Shown: positions 6,942-12,506 of the stretch, in pieces
Position numbering within the stretch: the first letter of the stretch is position 1
Layout: the number at the start of each line of letters is the position of its first letter
DNA from: an uncultured Holophagaceae bacterium
GTDB lineage: Bacteria > Acidobacteriota > Holophagae > Holophagales > Holophagaceae
DNA length: 12,506 nucleotides
NCBI GenBank assembly: GCA_903876615.1
Contig: CAIRAS010000072.1
Coordinates: forward strand, 1 to 12,506
Reading direction: 5' to 3'
The notes under the pieces: model-generated
Told to the model about the DNA's origin: nothing
The model's input: the letters and a program-made list of their open reading frames with translations, nothing else
Databases searched by the model: none
Position numbers and translations under genes: made by a program

Positions 6942-7050
6942 ACTTCCCCGCCGCCGGAAGCACTGGTAGGGAGCGTGCCTTCTGATCCTTACGCGGGATC
7001 GCTTCAGAAGGGCGTGATAGACTTGGTCCTTTCGCCGTTCCGAGGTGGTC
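6942..7050 (+). promoter_or_regulatory. Spacer with long inverted repeat and extended -10 candidate
   Basis: CTTCC/GGAAG (6943-6947 with 6956-6960) lies right after the peptidase stop. Further on, CCTTCTGA (6978-6985) pairs perfectly with TCAGAAGG (7004-7011), and TCC/GGA (6986-6988 with 6996-6998) extends it. Directly after comes TG-A-TAGACT (7015-7023), an extended -10-like element without a clear -35. It would place transcription start about 20 bases before the lipoprotein gene. The inverted repeat could be an operator or the end of the preceding transcript; there is no T-run. Confidence 0.3.
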
Positions 7051-8988
7051 ATGCTGCTGTACCGAGCTTCCCTCCAGACCCTGGGGGCCGTTGTGCTTCT
7101 GGCCTTGGCCCTGGCCTGCAAGGGAAGCGGGGGCAGCTCGTCCGCCACCGATACGGTTGCCGTGATCTCGGGATCTGTCACCTATATGCGGGTTCCCCTG
7201 GCCAAGGATGCCAACGGCATCCCCACGGGGCTGGTGGACTCAACCGTCGCGGCCAACCTCAAGAGCCTTCCGGCCCGAGGCGCCATCGTCAGGATCTATC
7301 AGCAGGTTGAGCAGACCAAGCCGGATGGCACGAAGGCCCTGATCTGGCAGCTCACCGGCAGCTCCTACACGGACACCTCCGGCAACTATACGCTGAGCGC
7401 CACCAAGGATCGGCCCACCCTGGTGGAACTCCAGAGCTCTTTTGCGGGCGGCGGCTCCAGCCTCATCAACGTGATCGCGGAGCCCGGTGGCATCAGCAGC
7501 ACCACCTTGAACTACAACCGCCTCCGCTACGGCATGCGCAAGGCCGCTGACGGGACCGCCTCGACCAGCACCAACAACGTGCCCGCCTCGGTGCTCAGCA
7601 CCAATTCCACCGTGAACTTCACCGTTGGGCTCGACGACGCCTGGTATCTCGTAAACCCCGCCATCAGCCTCAGCACCTCCGAGGCTCCCGCGCTGCCGTT
7701 GGCCGTGCTGGAGACCACCATTTCGGGCCACACCCAGGGCACGGGCAGCCGCGTCCTCGGGATCGGGGATACCATCGCCTCCTTCGTAGCCAACTACGCC
7801 AACGCCACTCCAGGGGGCACGCTGGACATCCACTACTGGCGCGGCAATGAGAGTCAGGGTTCCTTCGTCGAATACGCCCGGGATCTGGTGACGTTCCACG
7901 ATCAGCTCTATGACCCTTCCACCGGCTCCTACCACTTCCGGGGCGCCCTCAGGGCCGGCCCGCTCAATGATGACGCCTGGGACGAGGGGGTCATTATGCC
8001 CCTGCTGGCCCGGAACGCCCTCTATGCCGGGAATCAGGGCCGAACCTTCTCTACCCTCCTGAACCCGCTCTATCCAGCCAGCACTCCCCTCGACGACCTC
8101 AGCCCCGACATGGCCCGGATCGAAGGCCTTGCCGAGGCCATGGCCGCGAACCTCCTGATGTCCCCGTATCTGGCGGACACCAAGGGCACGGGGCTCGCCT
8201 CCCCTGTAAAGGACATTCGCACCGTCACGGTCCAGGGTCCCACCTCCTCGACCGCGCTGCGCGCCCTCGCCTGGGGGGTGGTCCTCAAGGCCAACAACCT
8301 CACCGCCCCGGGGCTGGCCGCCGACTGGGCCAAGATGAACCCGCTGGCGGCGGCCCGCTTCTTCCAGGCACCCGCCGGTTTGACCAATGGCGCCACCGAC
8401 ACCACGGCCCGGGACATCGAGCCCCTGAACATCTACTCCCAGCTCACCCGGCTCAAAGAGACCAAGCTCTCTACCGAACCCATCGATCTGGCGGCGATCT
8501 TCAATGACACCGCGCTGACCGCCCTCTCGGCCCCCTTTGGTCTCACCTGGCCGCGCCCCACCGACAGTGCCGGCGTCCTGACCGCTCCCTACGTCAAGGA
8601 CTGGGGGACGGACCCCAATGCCACCACCACGCCCCTGGCTCCCGTAACCATCAGCATGCCCACGCCTCTCGTCCAGGTGAACGGAAGCTACCCGAACCTC
8701 TCCTCGGGGGAGGTCTTCTACGCCGGCTTCAGCTTGACGGTAGACAAGCGCTACACCCTCAAGGCCACCATCTCGCCCGCGCTGGCCAGCGGGGCCAGTC
8801 TGGACGTGGACCTGCCCATGATGGGCCGCACCTTCAACTTCACCGGCTCCGGGCAGACCCTTGATGCGGTGGTCATTCCCGTCTATACCACTGCGCCCGT
8901 CTACCACCCTGTCCGGCTGCGGCTCAAGAGCCCCACGGCAGTTCAGCCCGCTGTGGTTGTGACCATCGCCTTCGTCCCTGCGTCCTGA
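7051..8988 (+). CDS. Large uncharacterised probable lipoprotein with N-terminal beta-sandwich domain
   Basis: I do not recognise the full-length family. The 645-residue product starts with a hydrophobic signal sequence ending LALALAC, with Cys23 as probable lipidation site (lipobox slightly off consensus: Ala at -3), then a Gly/Ser-rich linker. About residues 36-135 look like a transthyretin-type or carboxypeptidase-regulatory-like sandwich (ISGSVTY, GAIVRIYQ, YTDTSGNYTLSA). The middle (about 200-480) has Trp/Tyr/Asp-rich segments such as HYWRGNESQG and NDDAWDEGV, with no catalytic signature I can name. The last 100 residues are again beta-rich (YTLKATISPALASG, FNFTGSGQ). The frame starts at GTG 7045, but ATG 7051 is preferred, with GAGG at 7042-7045. 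It is likely a cell-envelope or surface protein. It ends 22 bp before punA on the same strand; the two products have no obvious functional link. Confidence 0.75.
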   Translation: MLLYRASLQTLGAVVLLALALACKGSGGSSSATDTVAVISGSVTYMRVPLAKDANGIPTGLVDSTVAANLKSLPARGAIVRIYQQVEQTKPDGTKALIWQLTGSSYTDTSGNYTLSATKDRPTLVELQSSFAGGGSSLINVIAEPGGISSTTLNYNRLRYGMRKAADGTASTSTNNVPASVLSTNSTVNFTVGLDDAWYLVNPAISLSTSEAPALPLAVLETTISGHTQGTGSRVLGIGDTIASFVANYANATPGGTLDIHYWRGNESQGSFVEYARDLVTFHDQLYDPSTGSYHFRGALRAGPLNDDAWDEGVIMPLLARNALYAGNQGRTFSTLLNPLYPASTPLDDLSPDMARIEGLAEAMAANLLMSPYLADTKGTGLASPVKDIRTVTVQGPTSSTALRALAWGVVLKANNLTAPGLAADWAKMNPLAAARFFQAPAGLTNGATDTTARDIEPLNIYSQLTRLKETKLSTEPIDLAAIFNDTALTALSAPFGLTWPRPTDSAGVLTAPYVKDWGTDPNATTTPLAPVTISMPTPLVQVNGSYPNLSSGEVFYAGFSLTVDKRYTLKATISPALASGASLDVDLPMMGRTFNFTGSGQTLDAVVIPVYTTAPVYHPVRLRLKSPTAVQPAVVVTIAFVPAS

Positions 8989-9010
8989 TCCCCCGGCACT
9001 GGAGGCTCCC

Positions 9011-9826
9011 ATGACCGCCCCTGACGCGCTTCAGACTCTGAAGGCGCGGGCCCCTTTCGTGCCCGAGCTCGCCATTGTCCTGGGCTCCGGCCTCGGCGCC
9101 CTGGCGGATGGCCCGGAGGCCAAAACGGGCCTCACCATTCCCTTCACGGATCTGCCGGGCTTCCCCGCTCCCACGGTGGCGGGCCATGGCGGGAAGCTGG
9201 TCTTCTGTGAGTTCGAAGGCCGCAAGGTGGTGCTCCAGGCCGGCCGGTTCCACTTCTACGAGGGCCACCCCATGGGCCTCGTGGTGTCCCCCATGCGCCT
9301 CTATGGGCGGCTCGGCGTCAAGTCGGTGCTGCTGACCAACGCCGCCGGAGCTCTCAACCCCGCCTTCGGGGTCGGGGAGCTCATGGCCCTCACGGACCAC
9401 ATCAACTTCTTCGGCACCAACCCGCTCATCGGACCCAACGTCGAGCCGGGTCCGCGCTTCCCGGACATGACGGCCATCTACGACCCCGCCTTCCGAACCC
9501 TGCTGCAGGCCTGCGCCGGACAGCTCGGCCAGACCCTCCGCGAGGGTGTCTACCTGGGCCTCACCGGCCCGAGCTACGAGACGCCGGCCGAGATCCGCGC
9601 CTTCCGCGTGCTGGGGGCTGATGCCGTGGGCATGAGCACGGTACCCGAAGCCATCGTGGCCCGCCAGGAAGGCATGCGCGTGGCCGGGATATCGTGCCTC
9701 TGCAACATGGCCGCCGGCCTCCTGCCCCAGCCCCTGACCCACAAGGAAGTCCTCGAAGCCGGCGCCGCCGCCGCCGACCGCTTCGGCGCCCTGGTCCGGG
9801 CCTTCGTTCGTAAGTTGCCGAGGTAG
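9011..9826 (+). CDS. punA: Purine nucleoside phosphorylase, trimeric (PNP-II) type
   Basis: Phosphorolysis of (deoxy)inosine and guanosine to base plus (deoxy)ribose-1-phosphate, in cytoplasmic purine salvage. The 271 residues carry the whole active site of the mammalian-type trimeric family. Ser26 (LGSGLG), His59 (GHGGKL), Arg79 and His81 (GRFHFYEGH) bind phosphate. Tyr83 and Met208 contact ribose. Asn110-Ala111 (TNAAG), Glu190 (GPSYETP) and Asn232 (CNMAAG) bind the purine; these correspond to human Ser33, His64, Arg84, His86, Tyr88, Met219, Asn115-Ala116, Glu201 and Asn243. Asn at 232 argues for 6-oxopurine nucleosides rather than methylthioadenosine, whose phosphorylases have Asp there. 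The ATG at 9011 follows GGAGG at 9001-9005. The gene may be cotranscribed with the lipoprotein upstream (22-bp gap) and ends at a strong terminator. Confidence 0.96.
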   Translation: MTAPDALQTLKARAPFVPELAIVLGSGLGALADGPEAKTGLTIPFTDLPGFPAPTVAGHGGKLVFCEFEGRKVVLQAGRFHFYEGHPMGLVVSPMRLYGRLGVKSVLLTNAAGALNPAFGVGELMALTDHINFFGTNPLIGPNVEPGPRFPDMTAIYDPAFRTLLQACAGQLGQTLREGVYLGLTGPSYETPAEIRAFRVLGADAVGMSTVPEAIVARQEGMRVAGISCLCNMAAGLLPQPLTHKEVLEAGAAAADRFGALVRAFVRKLPR

Positions 9827-9838
9827 GCATTGGGGAGA

Positions 9839-9871
9839 AGAAAGAAGCCCGGCTTTGCCGGGCTTCTTTCT
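9839..9871 (+). terminator. Strong intrinsic terminator of punA, probably bidirectional
   Basis: A perfect 15-bp stem (9839-9853 with 9857-9871; core GAAGCCCGGC/GCCGGGCTTC) closes a TTT loop, 12 bases after the punA stop. The A-rich 5' arm and T-rich 3' arm (CTTCTTTCT) give it terminator form in the plus direction. On the minus strand it ends in CTTCTTTCTTCTCC, so it can also stop transcripts coming from acs. Confidence 0.9.
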
Positions 9872-9919
9872 GTGTAACTGAAAAGGGAAACGATAGGCGC
9901 GTGCCTCTGGTGATGACAA

Positions 9920-9948
9920 GCAAGAGCCCGGCTTCGCTGGGCTCTTGC
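9920..9948 (-). terminator. Terminator of acs
   Basis: GCAAGAGCCC (9920-9929) pairs perfectly with GGGCTCTTGC (9939-9948), with a G-U and two further inner pairs leaving a loop of about three bases. Read on the minus strand it is followed by TTGTCATC, a short T-poor tail. It stands 54 bases beyond the acs stop. Its core (GAGCCCGGCTTCGCTGGGCTC) is a near copy of the punA terminator core 80 bp away. Confidence 0.75.
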
Positions 9949-9956
9949 GCGGGGGT

Positions 9957-9990
9957 CCGGGGGTCGTAGGTCGCAGACCGGAACCCCCGG
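9957..9990 (-). other. Nested hairpin in the acs 3' untranslated region
   Basis: CCGGGGGT (9957-9964) pairs with ACCCCCGG (9983-9990), and GGTC/GACC (9969-9972 with 9976-9979) forms a second stem inside the loop. It lies 11 bases after the acs stop codon on the minus strand and before the terminator. There is no T-run, so it is better seen as a structured 3' end, perhaps protecting the message, than as a terminator. Confidence 0.45.
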
Positions 9991-10001
9991 AGAAAATGGC
10001 A

Positions 10002-11954
10002 CTATCCGTTGTTCTCCTGATGCTCCTCGATGAGCCGATTGACCACATCCGGCTCGGCCAAGGTCGAGATGTCGCCCATGCCATCGTATTCGGCCGAGGC
10101 GATCTTGCGCAGGATGCGGCGCATGATCTTGCCGCTGCGGGTCTTCGGCAGTCCCGAGGCGATGTGGATGACATCCGGGGCAGCGAAGGCGCCGATAACC
10201 TGGCGGACCTGCTCCTTGAGGGCGCCGATGAGCTGCTGGCTCCCATTCTCGCTGTAGCCGTTGTTGAGCAGCACGTAGCAGTAGATGCCCTGGCCCTTGA
10301 TCGGGTGCGGGTAGCCAACCACGGCTGCCTCGGCCACGGCTTCGTGCGCCACGAGGGCGCTCTCCACCTCAGCCGTGCCTAACCGGTGGCCGCTCACGTT
10401 GATCACGTCATCGATGCGGCCGGTGATCCAGTAGTAGCCGTCCTCGTCCCGCCGAGCCCCGTCTCCGGTGAAGTAGTAGCCGGGATACTGGGTGAAGTAG
10501 GTCTCCCGGAACCGCTGGTGGTCGCCATGGACCGTGCGGGCCTGGCCGGGCCAGGGGGCGCCCAGGCAGAGGGCCCCGGAGACACCGTTGCCCTCGAGGG
10601 GGACACCGGTGGCCGCGTCGACGATCACCGGCTTGATCCCGAAGAAGGGCAGGGTGGCCGAACCGGGTTTTGTGGGCGTGACGCCGGGCAGCGGGGTGAT
10701 GAGGATGCCGCCCGTCTCCGTCTGCCACCAGGTGTCCACCACGGTGCAGCGGCCGTCGCCGACCACGTCGTGATACCAGCGCCAGACTTCCGGGTTGATG
10801 GGCTCACCCACGGTGCCCAGCACCCGCAGGGAGGTCCGCTTGTACTTCTTGATCCATTCGTCGCCGCACTGGGCCAAGGCCCGGAGGGCCGTGGGCGCAG
10901 TGTAGAAGATGTTCACGCCCAGGTCGTCGATGATCTGCCAGTACCGGCCCGCGTCCGGATAGAGCGGTGTGGACTCGAAGATCACGGAGGTGGCACCGTT
11001 GGCCAGCGGGCCGTAGACGATGTAGCTGTGCCCGGTCACCCAGCCGATGTCGGCCGCGCAGAAGTAGATGTCGTCGGGATGGTAGTCGAAGACCAGCTTG
11101 TGGGTGTAGGCCGCATAGGTCAGGTAGCCGCCGGTGGTGTGCAGCAGGCCCTTGGGCTTCCCGGTGCTGCCGGAGGTGTAGAGGATGAAGAGCGGATCCT
11201 CAGCGCCCATCCACTCGTTGGTGCAGGTGGAGCGCTGCTTCGCGGTCTCCTCGTCCAGCCACAGGTCGCGGCCGGGCTGCATGGGAACATCGCTGTCGGT
11301 GCGCCGAGCCACCAGCACCGTCTCCACCAGGGACATGCCCTCGATGGCCCGGTCCACCGTGCGCTTGAGGGGCACCTTCTTGCCGCCCCGAAGGCCCTCG
11401 TTGGCAGTGACCACAACCTTGCACTTGGCGTCCACGATGCGGTCCCGCAGGGACTCCGCCGAGAACCCGCCGAACACGACCGAGTGCACGGCACCGATGC
11501 GGGCGCAGGCCAGCATGGTGTAAACCAGCTCGGGGATCATGGTCAGGTAGAGGCAGACGCGGTCGCCCTTCTTCACCCCGTTGTGCAGGAGGACATTGGC
11601 CACCCGGGCCACGTGGTGCTTGAGGTCCCGGTAGCTGATGTGGGTGTACTGCCCGGGCTCGTCCTGAGCCCAGATGATCGCGGTCTTGTCCCCCAGGTGG
11701 GGCAGATGCCGGTCCACGCAGTTGAAGCAGGCGTTGACGCGCCCGCCCAGGAACCAGGAGAAATCAACCTCCTTGTAGTCGGCGTCGAAGACCGACTGCC
11801 AGGGGTGGAACCAGGTCAGGGTCTTGGCCTGCTCGCCCCAGAACCATTCGGGGTTGTCGAGGGAGAGGCGGTAGAGCCGCTGGTACTCCTCCATGGTCTT
11901 GATATGGGCCCGCTCCCGGATGTGCGGCTTCACGGGATAGAGGTCTTGGGACAT
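10002..11954 (-). CDS. acs: Acetyl-CoA synthetase (AMP-forming)
   Basis: Activates acetate to acetyl-CoA through acetyl-AMP in the cytoplasm; the high-affinity route for acetate use. The 650 residues match the usual 650-ish length and carry all ANL-family signatures: the N-terminal Acs domain ([17 protein letters not shown]), the ATP phosphate loop [11 protein letters not shown] (259-269), WWQTETGG (409-416), the hinge region [20 protein letters not shown] (512-531), and [11 protein letters not shown] (603-613). Lys609 of the last motif has the same number as the catalytic, reversibly acetylated lysine of Salmonella Acs. Trp410 of the WWQTE motif is consistent with acetate rather than a larger acyl substrate. 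The ATG at 11954 has GGAG at 11962-11965, seven bases before it. It is transcribed toward punA and is probably independent of the MFS gene upstream. Confidence 0.97.
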   Translation of the reverse strand: MSQDLYPVKPHIRERAHIKTMEEYQRLYRLSLDNPEWFWGEQAKTLTWFHPWQSVFDADYKEVDFSWFLGGRVNACFNCVDRHLPHLGDKTAIIWAQDEPGQYTHISYRDLKHHVARVANVLLHNGVKKGDRVCLYLTMIPELVYTMLACARIGAVHSVVFGGFSAESLRDRIVDAKCKVVVTANEGLRGGKKVPLKRTVDRAIEGMSLVETVLVARRTDSDVPMQPGRDLWLDEETAKQRSTCTNEWMGAEDPLFILYTSGSTGKPKGLLHTTGGYLTYAAYTHKLVFDYHPDDIYFCAADIGWVTGHSYIVYGPLANGATSVIFESTPLYPDAGRYWQIIDDLGVNIFYTAPTALRALAQCGDEWIKKYKRTSLRVLGTVGEPINPEVWRWYHDVVGDGRCTVVDTWWQTETGGILITPLPGVTPTKPGSATLPFFGIKPVIVDAATGVPLEGNGVSGALCLGAPWPGQARTVHGDHQRFRETYFTQYPGYYFTGDGARRDEDGYYWITGRIDDVINVSGHRLGTAEVESALVAHEAVAEAAVVGYPHPIKGQGIYCYVLLNNGYSENGSQQLIGALKEQVRQVIGAFAAPDVIHIASGLPKTRSGKIMRRILRKIASAEYDGMGDISTLAEPDVVNRLIEEHQENNG

Positions 11955-12082
11955 GGTTCAGCTCCGTGCCAGGGTTGATGCGGGAAAGGAAAGGGTGGTA
12001 GGCGCCCAGCCCATAGGGCCAGGGTTCGGGTTCCACGCGTTACCGCGGTGGATGAGGAAGATGGTGGGGGGTGGTGGCGATC

Positions 12083-12111
12083 ATTGTCCGGCCAGGGGAT
12101 GCCCTTGTCCA
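12083..12111 (-). promoter_or_regulatory. Candidate sigma70-type promoter for acs
   Basis: On the minus strand TGGACA (12106-12111) and GACAAT (12083-12088) are separated by exactly 17 bases, matching the consensus at five of six and four of six positions. Transcription would begin near 12076 and give an untranslated leader of about 120 bases. That leader starts in a very C-rich run (complement of 12061-12077). This is the best promoter-like pair I could find in the 291-bp gap; no experimental support. Confidence 0.45.
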
Positions 12112-12171
12112 GTGCGCGCCTCGCGGGTCAGGTTCCACCCACCTGCCAGGGGGACGCCCCGGGAAGCGGGA

Positions 12172-12206
12172 GAGCCGGGCGATGGATTCCTCCGCTCACC
12201 CGGCTC
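12172..12206 (-). other. Inverted repeat in the MFS-acs gap
   Basis: GAGCCGGG (12172-12179) and CCCGGCTC (12199-12206) form a perfect 8-bp stem with a 19-base loop. It lies between the hairpin that follows the MFS gene and the putative acs promoter. It could be a second part of the MFS 3' end or a binding site for a regulator of acs; the sequence does not decide. Nothing else I recognise occurs in this gap. Confidence 0.3.
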
Positions 12207-12216
12207 CCCTTCAGAC

Positions 12217-12239
12217 CTCCAGCGGCTGGGCCGCTGGAG
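12217..12239 (-). terminator. Hairpin after the MFS gene
   Basis: CTCCAGCGGC (12217-12226) and GCCGCTGGAG (12230-12239) form a perfect 10-bp stem with a three-base loop, six bases after the MFS stop on the minus strand. A GC-rich stem at this place suggests transcript termination, but GTCTGAAG follows rather than a T-run, so it may need help or act as an end-stabiliser. Confidence 0.55.
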
Positions 12240-12245
12240 TTCAAG

Positions 12246-12506
12246 CTACTCGTGCTGGTAGGTGGTGATGTCCCGGTCCTTGGTTTCCTTCAGGAACAGG
12301 AAGCCGACCACCACGGTGATGAGTGCCACGATGATGGGATACCAGAGGCCGTAGTAGATGTTGCCCTTGAGGGCCACGATGGCCGTGGCGATGAGGGGCA
12401 GCATGCCGCCGAACCAGCCGTTGCCGATGTGGTAGGGCAGCGACATGGAGGTGTAGCGGATGTTGGTGGGGAAGAGCTCCACCAGGAAGGCCGCGATGGG
12501 CCCGTA
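12246..12506 (-). CDS. MFS transporter, metabolite:H+ symporter (MHS) type, C-terminal 86 residues
   Basis: Only the C-terminus of a membrane transporter lies in the window; the frame is open to the edge and ends in TAG at 12246. The segment YGPIAAFLVELFPTNIRYT, followed by SLPYHIGNGWFGGMLP, is typical of the region around TM10-11 of the MHS subfamily (ProP, ShiA, KgtP relatives). The RYT motif and the GNGWFGG helix are the clearest marks. One last hydrophobic helix (WYPIIVALITVVVGFLFL) precedes a short cytoplasmic tail ending TTYQHE. Substrates in this subfamily include organic acids and betaines. The position just upstream of acs on the same strand suggests acetate or another small acid, but this is only context. 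Confidence 0.85.
   Translation of the reverse strand, partial: YGPIAAFLVELFPTNIRYTSMSLPYHIGNGWFGGMLPLIATAIVALKGNIYYGLWYPIIVALITVVVGFLFLKETKDRDITTYQHE

Noticed and set aside
7240..9012. Long minus-strand frame opposite the lipoprotein gene
   Set aside because: The plus-strand frame has a signal sequence, ribosome site and ordered beta-rich segments. The antisense product is Gly/Arg/Val-biased and has no start context.
11966..11971. TGGCAC upstream of acs resembling the -24 half of a sigma54 promoter
   Set aside because: No GC element at the right distance (TGAA instead of TTGC), and it overlaps the ribosome site, leaving no room for a leader.
10386..11978. Plus-strand frame of 530 codons opposite acs
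   Set aside because: It mirrors the acs coding strand, and the product is Val/Gly/His-biased without domains.
11953..12268. Possible small genes in the MFS-acs gap (two plus-strand frames of 102 and 65 codons)
   Set aside because: Arg/Pro/Gly-rich translations, no ribosome site, and they overlap the acs start or the end of the MFS gene.
1..12506. CRISPR arrays, tRNA/rRNA genes, insertion sequences, phage or defence genes
   Set aside because: No direct-repeat/spacer pattern, cloverleaf, transposase, integrase or nuclease motif was seen anywhere in the window.

Overview
The window is a strongly GC-rich piece of bacterial chromosome. Nearly every third codon position is G or C, and ribosome sites are mostly GGAG/GAGG type. 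It is packed with ordinary metabolic genes, and I see no phage, transposon, CRISPR array, tRNA or rRNA. Secreted proteins, a probable lipoprotein, an organic-acid symporter and acetyl-CoA synthetase suggest a Gram-negative organic-acid user. The overall flavour recalls Acidobacteriota of the Geothrix/Holophaga type, but that is an impression, not a result of any search.

Layout, left to right. Positions 2-895 (minus) hold the N-terminal two thirds of dihydrolipoyl dehydrogenase, cut by the window edge. Divergent from it is a plus-strand series. It begins with a DAACS-family dicarboxylate/amino-acid symporter (999-2303) and a small secreted protein made of a single Cache domain (2371-2823). Next comes a tight three-gene operon: D-3-phosphoglycerate dehydrogenase serA (2924-4519), a phosphoglycolate-phosphatase-like HAD hydrolase (4533-5183) and moaC (5195-5695). 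After a 193-bp regulatory-looking gap comes a secreted LysM/M23 cell-wall peptidase (5889-6941). A large, unrecognised probable lipoprotein (7051-8988) and purine nucleoside phosphorylase punA (9011-9826) follow.

punA converges on acetyl-CoA synthetase acs (minus, 10002-11954), and two strong hairpins plus a third structured stem lie between them. A 291-bp gap with a good sigma70-like promoter candidate precedes acs. The window ends in the C-terminus of an MHS-type major facilitator (minus, 12246-12506).

The genes fit a cell that takes up small organic acids and feeds them into central carbon flow: the DAACS symporter, the MHS carrier, Acs making acetyl-CoA, and Lpd of a 2-oxoacid dehydrogenase or glycine-cleavage complex. 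Serine, molybdopterin, purine-salvage and cell-wall functions sit alongside. No convincing new multi-gene system is visible. The parts most worth a second look are the free-standing Cache protein beside the symporter, the structured leader of the M23 gene, and the unknown lipoprotein upstream of punA.
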